This document shows positions 10,601 through 19,480 of a stretch of 64,000 bases of DNA, in pieces (the first letter of the stretch is position 1; every line of letters starts with the position of its first letter). The notes under the pieces were generated by a model that saw nothing but the letters and a program-made list of their open reading frames with translations, had not been told where the DNA came from and made no database searches. Both the position numbers and the translations under genes were made by a program. This DNA comes from Turbatrix aceti (taxonomy: Eukaryota; Nematoda; Chromadorea; Rhabditida; Panagrolaimidae): contig OZ017768.1 of NCBI GenBank assembly GCA_963969345.1, positions 9,014,718 to 9,078,717 on the forward strand, written 5' to 3'.

Positions 10601-12800
10601 ATGTATACTAAATATTGAAAAACCTGGACAGTTGGCTACGATGTAGACTATGGGTACTGTTTTTTTTCTTGCAAGAATAAATGACGCATTGTGTGAAGGA
10701 TTCGAAATCGAATTGCAAACAGTCGTTTTTTTTGTTTGCAAAAAGACACATTTTTTATTATTTTGCAAATTTTGATCGACAAAACGAAACAATTTGAACC
10801 GTGTTGACAAAAAAATATCAAACAGTGTTTTTTTAGCAAAATTGAGTATACCGGAAAAAACAAAATCCGTAAACTTTTGAAATCTGTGTTTGGTTTACCG
10901 TTTAAAAAAAATTTTGACGAACAGATGAATAAAAATTATGTATACAAAAAATCCGTACGTAAGATTTCTTTCCGATTGTGCGCCCAGATCCATGTTAAAA
11001 CCAAAAACCCACCTTAACATCATCCTGGCTGACGACTTCAAAATCCACAAAAGCTCCTCCCACACAGACAACTTTTGGCTTCTTTTCGGGCTTCTGATTG
11101 TCTGAAGTCTTTGCATTCGGCAGAGTAAAACCCATGAAGTGGATCGAAGATCCCTGGCCGGGTGGCTTGTCTCCCGTGCAGTTAACGTAAAACTTGGCGA
11201 GCTTAGTTGCCACTTTTGCGTTGTTTTCGAGCAGCGCGATGTCTGGAACAAATATTTTTCATTACACAAAAGTAAAAAATTTTTTTAGCATCTTTTTTGA
11301 ATTTTTTAAAAGTCAAAAACTTGAATTTATAAAATTTAATTAAAAAAAATTAAATTGTAAAAAAAAATTAAAAAAGAAAAAGAAAATGAAAAAGAAAAAA
11401 ATTTTATTTTCATATTTTTTAAAAATAAAAAAATTGAATTCAAAAATTATAAAATAAACGTTTTTGTAATTAACTAAAAAATAAAACTTTTTTTGCTGTT
11501 GCAAAAACCCACTGATATCGACAGATTTTCCGTTGGAAAGCCGATTGACTTCGCCCAGGATGTAAGGGGTGACTTCTTTGCTCGCGATGCCCTTGTCCGC
11601 AGCATCCTGAACAGCCTGCTCGATGATAGCTTCGATTTCCCCAGCCGGCCCGGCGTGAGCTTCTTCCAGCGGCACGGCAATCAGAGTACCCTGTCGGAGA
11701 CCCAGATCGTCGGTCGAAGCCAGGATCTCGGCAATTCTCTGAAGGCTGGTCGACGAAAAAGGCGCCAAATACGGCGTCTGGGGCGTAAAAAAGCCCGGAA
11801 ATCGGCGGTCTTTGCCGTAGACAATTACGTTGCAGCCTTGAGTTTCCTAAAAAAGCACAAATTGGATTCTTTGAAGGATTTTGGGACTAACAAGGTACTC
11901 AAGGGTCTTCGGGATGTCCAGGATGGATTTGGCACCTGCGGAGACGACTGCGACGGGTGTTCGGCCAAGTTCGACGAGGTCCGCGCTGATGTCGAAAGCT
12001 GAAGTAAAAAATTTTGGATTGATTATGAATGAAGGGGAGAGACTCACTGTCATGGACGTTGCGGTGAACGCCTCCGATGCCACCGGTGGAAAAAATTCTG
12101 ATGCCGGCTGCGTGGGCAATTTTAATGGTCGCAGCGACTGTTGTGCCTGCGGATAGGCCCTGGAATTTTTTTACATAAAAAATTTTTCTTGTAAATTTTT
12201 TTCACTGTCAATAATAAATTTATTTTTTTTAATTGTAATAAATAATTTTTTTTTTATTTTATTAAAAAAAGTGGTTTTTAAAAATACAAAATTGCTTTTA
12301 TTAATAAAATTTTTTTAAATGTTTAAAAATTTAAAAAATCATTTTTTTCTCAAATTATTTTTATGTATAATACATAAATAATAAAAATTTATTTTTTATA
12401 ATATGAATTTTTTTTGAAAAAATCATAAAATTCATGAAAACCATTATTTTAGAGCAAAAACACAAACCGTAGCCAGTGCATTCGGAAGATCGCGTGCCGA
12501 AACTTTGACCGCGCCACTTTTGGTGTCAGCAAGGCGCGTAAGCTGTTTACTCGAAAGTCCGATATGAATATGCCCGTCGAGAAGGCCGATGGTCGCCGGG
12601 ACTCCGCCTTCTTTCCGGACTGTGGCCTCAAGTAACTGTGCCGTTGACAGATTCTGAGGAGCCGGAAGGCCGTGGGTGATGACGGTGCTTTCGAGGGCAA
12701 CAACCGGCGTCCGGGTGGCCAACGCCTGGCGCACTTCGTCGCTAACGATGACGAGGCCACGCGAGATGGCTGCGTGCCAGTTCAGCGACAGCGGGGGCAT
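4619..12800 (-). CDS. bifunctional pseudouridine-5'-phosphate glycosidase / PfkB pseudouridine kinase
   Basis: Fusion of the two enzymes of pseudouridine breakdown: the kinase makes pseudouridine 5'-phosphate and the glycosidase splits it to uracil and ribose 5-phosphate. Exons (minus): 12800-12468, 12159-12048, 11998-11892, 11846-11513, 11242-11013, 5706-5295, 5205-4619; 2115 nt, 704 aa, all phases agree. The PsuG half (about residues 10-350) shows [28 protein letters not shown] (D155, metal-site region) and SAGAKSILD (K172, matching the catalytic lysine). The PfkB half (about 385-700) starts [13 protein letters not shown] and ends with the anion-hole/catalytic motif SASGAGDCF (D640). AATAAA lies at 4539-4534. 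An upstream in-frame ATG at 12837 is possible, but a CTTCAG acceptor precedes 12800. Intron 5 is 5.3 kb and holds another gene. Confidence 0.93.
5792..5945. repeat. dispersed ~150-bp GC-hairpin repeat, copy A
   Basis: Copy A of a dispersed repeat also found at 8861-9012. Each copy has two direct sub-units carrying a GC-rich self-complementary core (ggcgccgggcgcc or a variant), separated by the shared block ctacgccaataaaaaa. It sits in intron 5 of the pseudouridine gene. It may be a short non-autonomous element; no clear target duplication was found. Confidence 0.55.
6173..7054. mobile_element. fold-back DNA element (882 bp) with 7-bp target duplication
   Basis: The two halves are inverted copies of each other (arms about 6195-6560 and 6660-7042, spacer about 100 bp). 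The ends read CACTACGTT inward from both sides and are flanked by a direct 7-bp repeat ATTCTGG (6166-6172 and 7055-7061). The left arm has an 11-bp insertion near its tip. There is no transposase; the open frames inside are mirror images of one another and non-coding. It lies in the long intron of the pseudouridine gene. Confidence 0.85.
7062..8644. other. intronic stretch upstream of the nested gene
   Basis: Sequence between the fold-back element and the nested tetraspan gene. It contains a short GGC/GGT run near 7253-7275 and AT-rich sequence, with no splice-consistent coding exon on either strand. The promoter of the tetraspan gene presumably lies near 8200-8640, but I see no clear core element. 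Confidence 0.4.
8645..10468 (+). CDS. four-transmembrane (tetraspanin-like) protein, nested in a host intron
   Basis: Exons 8645-8824, 9065-9359, 9405-9552, 9943-10005, 10270-10468 join in phase into a 294-aa protein. Hydrophobic segments lie at about residues 10-32, 52-76, 78-96 and 186-207, giving short termini plus one large loop (about 100-185) with cysteines 135, 147, 148, 157, 166 and 173. That is tetraspanin-like architecture, but the loop has CCP rather than the family's CCG. The hydrophilic tail is rich in S, D and E ([12 protein letters not shown]) and has no recognised motif. The gene lies entirely inside intron 5 of the pseudouridine gene, on the opposite strand. AATAAA occurs near 10676. 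The family assignment is tentative; another four-pass family is possible. Confidence 0.72.
8861..9012. repeat. dispersed ~150-bp GC-hairpin repeat, copy B
   Basis: Copy B of the repeat at 5792-5945, here in intron 1 of the nested tetraspan gene. It has the same order of blocks: a GGCGCC-type hairpin core, catctaat, ctacgccaataaaaaa, then a second hairpin core. The second core has diverged (gcgaccggtgccac). Confidence 0.55.
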
Positions 12801-12837
12801 GGCTGAAGCAGATACGTATTTATAAAAAGCTAAGAAC

Positions 12838-14347
12838 ATCGGGGAAAGGTCAAAGATAATCTTCGGAAGGGAACGCGAAAGACGGGGTCGTAAACAGAAA
12901 ATTTTAGGATCGTTAAAATAACATCGACGGTGAGTTGAGAATTTATTTTTTCTTATCAGTTGTTTTTTTCTTGTTACTCGCCTCTTTGGTTCCGAGAAGG
13001 GAAATTGAGTCGTCAAATGTTGTCTGGTTATGAAGGCTAGACTTTTTTGGGGTCATAAAAAAAGTGAAAAATTGATTCAGGGTTTTCAATGAATCTTTTT
13101 AACCCGATAACCCAGGTCGGGCCGTCAAAAGCAAAGACTGGGTTATACATAAATCAGGATAATAAAAGTGTTTTTTATTTAAAAAAATCCGAAAAACGCA
13201 CAAATGATAGCAATTTTTACGATTTGAAAAATAAATAAATGTTTTTTAATAAAATTTAAAAAAAACAAAAACGCTGACAATTTTTGCAATTAAAAAAAAT
13301 CGATCAAAGGAATTCTAATAAATTTAATAGAAATTTATCCATTTCAGAAAATTTGTCATAAAACAAAAAAAAATATTGCGAAAGACCAGTTTTTAAACCT
13401 GATGAAAAAAATCATAAAACAGGTTTACATACTGAAAAAAGCGAAAATGTGCCATCGAGAAGAAAATGAGGTAAAAATAGTCTCAATCGAAATAAATATC
13501 GCTTAAAAAAGTCGGAGTTTTATCAATTAAGTACGTGTATTATTTTTATACTTTGCAAAAAGATGCATACACAATTTTTTTTCAGTTCACAAAATTGGGT
13601 AGTCAGATGTCAGTGATACTTCAGATCACCTGCCGCCAAAATCGACAAATCCCCGTTTTTTCCCCTTGACTAACAATTATCGTAAAAATAAGAAGTCTCA
13701 TCTCGTTTTGCGTGACACTAATTTGCTCTGCCATCAGTTCAAAAAATTACAGTTCAAAAAATCACGTAGAATTATCAAATCGAATTCGATTTTGACATCT
13801 TTTGAAAAATATTTACACACGTTTTCCAAAAAAAACCTCTGGATTCACAAAATATTATTTTTGTTTAACATCAAGGAAATTACACGTTTTATTTGACAGT
13901 TATGGTATTGAACGCAGGTAAACCTGTAAAACACAACGGGATAGATGAATGAATCTCGGTGTTGAAAAAAAATGAACTTCAAGGAAAAAGGGGGAGAGAA
14001 AAACAAGCAACTTGGATCGGGAGCAATCGATCAAACCAGACGGCGCAGTGGATGGATAATGACCCCAAATTTGGTCAGCTGCAGCGGGGGCGACAAGAGG
14101 AGCAGCAGCAGCAGCGTGGCAGCGCAGGCAACAGCGATGAGTGCTAATCGTGTACCCCACATCTTGGAAGTAAGTACCTGTCAGCATAAGTCAGCTCAAA
14201 GGAGAGAGGGGCTGGAAAAGTGAAAGTATCGCCGGCTGCACTGCTGTTGTGACGTACGGGAAAATTGATTGGCTATGTCGTGGTCGCGTTGATGATTGCT
14301 TTCGTGTCTGCGTCGATCATCGAGATCAGAGATCGCTCGCTCCTACC
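12838..14347. other. intergenic, AT-rich; includes the end of a duplicated segment
   Basis: 5' flank of the pseudouridine gene, then AT-rich sequence. A short hairpin occurs at about 13109-13146 (taacccag ... ctgggtta). From about 13880 the sequence matches 37212-37372, the 3' flank of the Gle1-like gene (shared acacgttttatttgacagtt), so this is the end of a duplicated block. No gene is seen. Confidence 0.5.
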
Positions 14348-14841
14348 CTACGCCGGTGGTCGGACCCATTGATCTTTGAGGGGTACCGGTGAGGCCCGGT
14401 GCACTCCCTTCAGGACGTGTCTGGCTTTGGCCCGGACAGCCTCGTGCATGCGAGTCAGCATGGGGACCAGATTCTCGATAGCCGGCAGCTTCGTGCCGAT
14501 TTCCGCAATCGTCGGCGTCACGTCGTCATCGATGAGTTTTTTGAGGATTTTAGTGAGTGTTGCCACGTAGCTGGCAGGCAGGGACTTGTTCTGAATTATG
14601 TGAGCCGTTAAAAACCCATCATCATTTTTCAAAATTATTTTTAAGTGAAATTGTCATCAAAAACAACTTTGCTCTCCCGCACGACCCTCCCCTCACTCAC
14701 GTAGAGGAAAGCCGTTAGATAAGCAATCCACGAGACCGGAACCTGTCGTTCGTCCGCGTCGACCGCCTGCTGGATGTACTCGAACGTCGACAACATGAGG
14801 GCTTTGCCGCGGGCGTCCGGGATTTTTTTGATGTCGACCAA
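14348..14841 (-). pseudogene. truncated duplicate of the last two exons of the Gle1-like gene
   Basis: Near-identical to 37373-37860, in the same orientation. It carries the end of exon 12 (DIKKIPDARGKALMLSTFEY), the intron, and exon 13 (about 14619-14348; NKSLPASYVATLTKILKKLI). Similarity stops abruptly at about 14840, where AT-rich sequence replaces the rest of exon 12, so upstream exons are absent. The final residues differ (ending KDQWVRPPA) because the end of the frame has changed. It has no promoter or start and is best read as a partial segmental duplication. Confidence 0.85.
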
Positions 14842-14904
14842 AAAATATAAAAATTAGGAGTTTTACCTCAAAAAAATTACTATAAAAAAATTAAATAATA
14901 ATTT

Positions 14905-14985
14905 TATATAGAGGGGGCGCCTTCGGGGCTGGGGGCCGGGGTCGACAAGCTAGGGGGGGGCTGAGGTTCGCGGGGCATAACATTT
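14905..14985 (+). other. G-rich tract between two gene fragments
   Basis: A run of G blocks (gggggcgcc, gggg, ggggg, gggg, gggggggg) within AT-rich surroundings, able in principle to form a G-quadruplex. It resembles the G-rich ends of the hAT-like element at 35.6-37.0 kb, but I found no termini or target duplication. Confidence 0.35.
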
Positions 14986-15165
14986 CAGCCCTCTCGAAAA
15001 ACACGTTTTATGGTTTTTAAAAAAAACATTGATCAGATTCTTATAAAATTTTAGAACGTATCTGGAAGGTAAAAAAGTTATAGCACAATATATTTGTTAT
15101 CTTTTTTAAATTCCTTTACGATTTTCAAGCGTTTTCCTAATTCTTTTTTTAATTAAAAAACTTAC

Positions 15166-15294
15166 AACAACTTGATACAACATTTTTGACAATTGTTGCA
15201 TCAATTCGATGCCCTTCTCGTGCTCTTCGATGGACTTCCATAATTGCTGCAGTTATCTTTGCCGCCAGGGGAAGGAACATGGCGTCCTCCCAGA
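15166..15294 (-). pseudogene. isolated cullin-like exon
   Basis: The frame reads QVWEDAMFLPLAAKITAAI, then EVHRRAREGHRIDATIVKNV, bounded by a TTTCAAG acceptor and a GTAAGT donor. The spacing of LxLFRxxI-like, ER-GE-like and ID-like positions matches a helix pair in the cullin N-terminal repeats (CUL2/CUL5-like). No flanking cullin exons are visible within several kb on either side, so this looks like a fragment, possibly captured with the neighbouring Gle1-like duplicate. The family assignment comes from pattern only. Confidence 0.45.
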
Positions 15295-15394
15295 CTTGAA
15301 AGCCCATGTATAAAAATTGCAATAGAAAAACTAAAAAATAAACACTGTGAGCAGAAATAACCAACGTTGTAAATCGTTTGATATATGAAGTCAT

Positions 15395-16062
15395 TCTAGT
15401 GCATCAGAAGATCGAGCCATCGACTATTCAGAGTACTTGTTAGTCGGGAGAGCGTCTTTAACCCAGCAAGATGCTTGAACCACAACAAATTATCACGTGT
15501 CAGTTTTTTTTTATCTCGACAACAAATTATCACCTCTCAGTTTTTTATTCCGAACACTGTGCTGAAACTTTGATCATCAGCAAATTCCGCAGTTTTTAAA
15601 TAAATTCTTCCGAATGCATTATAGCAGCTTGGTGGCAACTTTTATAGTAATGGTATCGTCAAAGTCATAATTTGGACGTCCAAAATAACTCACCGTTGCA
15701 GCGTCCTGTTTTAAAAATTGACTCAGTTCCTCTGTTTTATCATTACGGTATGCTGTCCGTAATCTGAGAAGCAAAACGTTTACAGCAGAGTTGTCGACCG
15801 AGCCGAGCCGCTCGCTCGAATGCTCGGCTCGAAGAATTCAAGCCAAGGTCTATCCGAGAGATGAAGACTGACTTTATTAGATACCTCAAACGGGTAATTA
15901 AACCTATCAAGACTCTTGACTCAAAAGGCTTGGTCGCGCCCACCTAACACGACAAAGTTACAATCGCAATAAATTATCAAGAGTCACAAAAGATAAAGTC
16001 AAATAATAAAGAAAGGGAAGGGATAAGCTGGTATAAGACCGTTGACCCCAACCCTTGATTCG
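15395..16062. other. intergenic, no supported gene
   Basis: One overlapping open frame (15743-15943, minus) has no recognisable similarity. No repeats with clear ends are seen. A gattcgaatcc block near 16058 resembles a tRNA T loop, but no tRNA fold accompanies it. Confidence 0.4.
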
Positions 16063-16126
16063 AATCCACAAATTTTGTGCTTGCATTTATTTATTCGTCT
16101 CACAGTTTTTCAATCATGAATTGAAA

Positions 16127-16243
16127 TCAGCCAAATAAGCTGCCAACGACAAGAGCATCTGTGAGAAGAGCATCAAGAGCATCGCCGGCGACAGTCGTTG
16201 TATAGAAAGCAACGAGAAGGAGGACGGTGTACAGGAAGTTCAT
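16127..16243 (-). CDS. 38-aa secreted peptide, copy 1
   Basis: Single-exon frame, ATG at 16243-16241, stop 16129-16127. Residues 1-20 (MNFLYTVLLLVAFYTTTVAG) form a textbook signal peptide with a TVAG cleavage region. The remainder, DALDALLTDALVVGSLFG, is a short amphipathic acidic peptide with three DAL repeats and a C-terminal Gly that could serve amidation. It differs from copy 2 by V7 instead of A7 and by silent changes. A TATA-like box lies 50 bp upstream and overlapping AATAAA signals (16095-16086) downstream. I recognise no family. A short host-defence or neuro-type peptide is possible, but the charge is negative, unlike typical cationic antimicrobial peptides. Confidence 0.72.
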   Translation of the reverse strand: MNFLYTVLLLVAFYTTTVAGDALDALLTDALVVGSLFG

Positions 16244-16292
16244 TGTAGACAGGATGTATCCAAAAGATATAGAATTGTGAAAACTGAGCTCG

Positions 16293-16300
16293 TATTTATG
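16293..16300 (-). promoter_or_regulatory. TATA-like box of peptide gene copy 1
   Basis: Reads CATAAATA on the minus strand, 50 bp upstream of the start codon. The mirror-image element serves copy 2. Confidence 0.45.
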
Positions 16301-16744
16301 CTCCTAGAAAATCAACAATTTTGCTGTCACATCCGCAAAGTGCTTTCACTCATGTACAAACCGATGGTATTTTTACAAATTTCACAGAAATCGGAGTGCT
16401 TTGATGAGAAACTCTCAAGTTTACGTACAACATTTCCTGCAATTCAAAGTGGAATTCTGCAGATTTTGCAGAAAGCACGCAAAATGCGATCACGGAAAAA
16501 ACTGTCCTTAGGAACTAAAAATTTATTTTACCGTGATCGCACTTCGCGGACATTCTGCAAAATCTGCAGAACTTTACCAGAAAAATAATTTTTTTTTGAA
16601 AAGTTGTACTGTAAACTTGAGAGTTTCTCATCAAAGCACTCCGATTTCTCTAAAATTTGGAAAAATCCCATTAGTTCTGTACCTGAGAGAAAGCACTTTG
16701 CGGATCTGACAGCAACAGCAGCAAAATTTTTAAACTTCCAGAAG

Positions 16745-16752
16745 CATAAATA
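16745..16752 (+). promoter_or_regulatory. TATA-like box of peptide gene copy 2
   Basis: CATAAATA, 49 bp upstream of the ATG at 16801, in the same context (acgagctcag follows) as in copy 1. Confidence 0.45.
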
Positions 16753-16800
16753 CGAGCTCAGTTTTCACAATTCTTATCTTTTGGATACATCCTGTCTACA

Positions 16801-16917
16801 ATGAACTTCCTGTACACCGCCCTCCTCCTCGTTGCTTTCTATACAACGACTGTCGCCGGCGATGCTCTTGATGCTCTTCTCACAGATGCTCTTGTCGTTG
16901 GCAGCTTATTTGGCTGA
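16801..16917 (+). CDS. 38-aa secreted peptide, copy 2
   Basis: Mirror copy of the gene at 16243-16127: ATG 16801, TGA 16915-16917, single exon. Signal peptide MNFLYTALLLVAFYTTTVAG, then DALDALLTDALVVGSLFG. The reading frame, predicted cleavage region and mature sequence are unchanged between the copies; the only amino-acid difference is A7 within the hydrophobic core. AATAAATAAA lies at 16960-16969. The two genes point away from each other and share the roughly 560-bp palindromic region between their start codons as promoter. No recognised family. Confidence 0.74.
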   Translation: MNFLYTALLLVAFYTTTVAGDALDALLTDALVVGSLFG

Positions 16918-16992
16918 TTTCAATTCATGATTGAAAAACTGTTTTAATAATGTGATACGAATAAATAAATGCAAGCACAAAATTTGTGGATT

Positions 16993-19480
16993 ATCAACAA
17001 ATAACATTTTCATATTCAATTTTTTAGTGATCCAAAAATGATTTTATTTCATTATAAATAAATGTACCTATAAGTCATTTTTACAATTTTTAACATTGTG
17101 TTCCCCACCTCCAGAAACATCGAAATCCGCGATTTCCGGACAAAAAAAAACGGATATTGTTGTTTTGGCTTGTGGAAGGGATAAAACTCGATGCCACAGG
17201 TTTCGTTATAGAGAAAAAAAATGAAACAAATGGAGAAGGGTTTTGAAACACGATGTCGTACTCAGATATTTTTTATCGTTACGGTAGGTGCCATTTATAG
17301 GCCAAAATTCAGAAATTGAGAGCCACTACAAACTGGGTTTTCAAAGGCGAGAATTTCCATTGTTTATTTATTTCACCATTACTCAGTGTTATCATTAGAC
17401 CAGATGTTAGGGGCGTAAGTGTCTCGGTTTGTTTTGGTCGTGATTTCTCTTCTTCCCATCGTCGCTGTCAGCAAAGTTGTTTGCCACTAGGATTCGGGAG
17501 AATTGGTTGACATTGCCATCAAGAGGAAACTTCCATAAATTCGAAATCGAAAAGTTAAAAACAATTCAATTATTTATTTTAGTTGTCGAAAAAATAATAT
17601 TATTTCATAATAATGGAACGTCTATTGTGACGTTGTTTGTATTGTTTGTCATAATTTTAGATGTTCTCGAACTTTCTGAACATCTGTATAAAAAAGGTTC
17701 TTTTTTTTATCAGTGAGCAAAAAGCGGATGGGGAGTAATACATTTTGTTATCGACACTCGTGATAGCAGCTATCATACAAAAAGGCTTGTTGCCGCAAGT
17801 TGTGTACCAGTTGGTGATAGTCACGTGACGGCGTGCCTTTATGATAGTAAAAATAATCTGACCTATAAGACTGCCTTAGGTTCATAATAAACATGACTCT
17901 CTCTCTCTCTTGTTGCTTGCGTTGTCTCTGTTCTTGTCTGTACTCGACAGGCCATCGACGTACTACAGCACCAGTCTTCTTATGAGTGGCGTGACACTGC
18001 CTCTGATTATAATATGAGGCAACTCGCACAAAGGGTCCTCTGACTCCTGATTTCAGACCCTTTTATTCGGTTTCCACTACGACCCCTGTTTTGTTTCAGT
18101 CTGATAACTGGTGCTAACAGCTATCGTTTGCCGTCGCGTTTTGAGAGTAGACGAAAGTATCACACGCAGCTAAAAAGCTTCTGATGACTCAAAATTCTTA
18201 TGTTTTATATGGTTTTGACAAAATCTGACTCCTGATTTTTGGACCCTTTTATTCGGCTTCAGACCCTTTTATTCGGTATCGATGCCACGGGCTTTGTTTA
18301 TGAGAAAAAAACTGACAATTTTTATGGAGGTTTTGAGGGGCGGGGAACACAAAGTCGTATTCAGATTTTTTTTATCGTTACGGTAAGTGCCAATTTTAGG
18401 CGAAATTGTTTGGTTTTTTGGCCACCACAGGTTGGGTTTTCAGAGGTGGATGCATTGGCATAGCCTATCTTTGTCCCCGTGTTCTGAGGAATGATGTAAA
18501 ACACGAAATTTGCAAGATACATACCCTAAAGTTGTTGTCCATGGTGTTTTAGGTACGCATTGGAGAAAACGCGCTCAAAAAGCCACTTTTTCACTTCGAG
18601 TGACAAAAAAAGGACGTGCACGCACGTAAAAGAAGTCATGTTTAAAAAAAGCCCTGAAGCCAATTTTTGTTTTTTATGTCTACGGTCACCTGAATAGGCT
18701 TTGGCATGTTTCAAAATATCACTTTAAGCTTGTTGCACTTTTTATCTAATTGAAAACTCCAAAGATTTTAGATGTATATCATAACTTTAGATCACAAATG
18801 AAAATTTAATTTGAAGTCTGTATCGAAATATTCAGTTTTTTTCGGCATTTTGAAGATCTGTGGATTTTTTCTACGTACCTAGTCGATTTTTATAAAAATT
18901 TGTCTCAAATTTCTAAAACATCATTTTTAATCCAACACGAAACAAATGGGTATCACCGGCAAAATCTAAATTTATTTTACTTGCAATGCGCACGCGCCCT
19001 CCCCCCGTTTGCTTCAATTGAACTTTGTAATTCAAGTTCAATAAATTCGAAGTTCAATATTTTCGAAGTTCAATATTTTCGAAGTTTCGACACTGAACCC
19101 TTTTTATCGAATAATTTTACACAAAATTACAGTTTTTAAAAATTTCATGTTTTTTCAATGCCTGTGGCGGTACCCAATGTTGTCAGTTAAAAACCCTGAA
19201 AAGCTAGAATCAATCTTTGGGACATGCTTGTTCATCAACATTTGGTGCACTCAGTATCATTACTTGAGTCATTTTAGTTGTCGACGGGGGATCGTTCACA
19301 AGACCAAAACTAGTCGTTCGCACCAATGGGCTTTGCCAAAAGACGAGCAAAAACTGCTGGTATACATTTCCAAATGTCGGAAAGTCCTCTTTACCGTGCT
19401 TTAAGTTTGTAGCTGATATTTATATATTTTATTTTTATTTTTGTTGTTTCAAAAATTTTGTTTTTAGCTAATTAATACAA
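16993..19480. other. intergenic with degraded repeats
   Basis: No supported gene. Two diverged direct copies share tcgatgccac, gttttgag and atcgttacggta blocks at about 17190-17340 and 18277-18440. A duplicated block actcctgattt ... acccttttattcgg occurs at 18043-18071 and 18228-18260. There is a CT run at 17894-17911. Three related blocks (cgaagttcaatatt type) occur at 19049-19086. Confidence 0.45.
18530..18740. repeat. degenerate copy of the fold-back element arm
   Basis: Similar to the arms of the elements at 26.2-28.1 and 29.2-30.2 kb: gtcatgttta then aaaagccctgaagcc, a transcription-like tacggtcacctgaataggct block and ggcatgtttcaaaat. A further related scrap, caatctttgggacatgc, lies at 19210-19226. 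No intact ends are seen. Confidence 0.5.

Larger units (their letters stand above)
16063..16992. repeat. 930-bp inverted duplication containing two peptide genes
   Basis: Two near-perfect arms (about 16063-16497 and 16530-16992) around a roughly 32-bp non-symmetric centre. The ends read aatccacaaattttgtgc and its complement. The arms contain complete small genes with coding sequence, TATA-like box and poly(A) signals, pointing outward. Unlike the fold-back transposons in this window there is no direct target repeat outside the arms. This looks like an inverted gene duplication rather than an inserted element. Confidence 0.9.

Noticed and set aside
16022..16062. tRNA-like T-loop motif gattcgaatcc
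   Set aside because: No D arm, anticodon arm or acceptor pairing around it.
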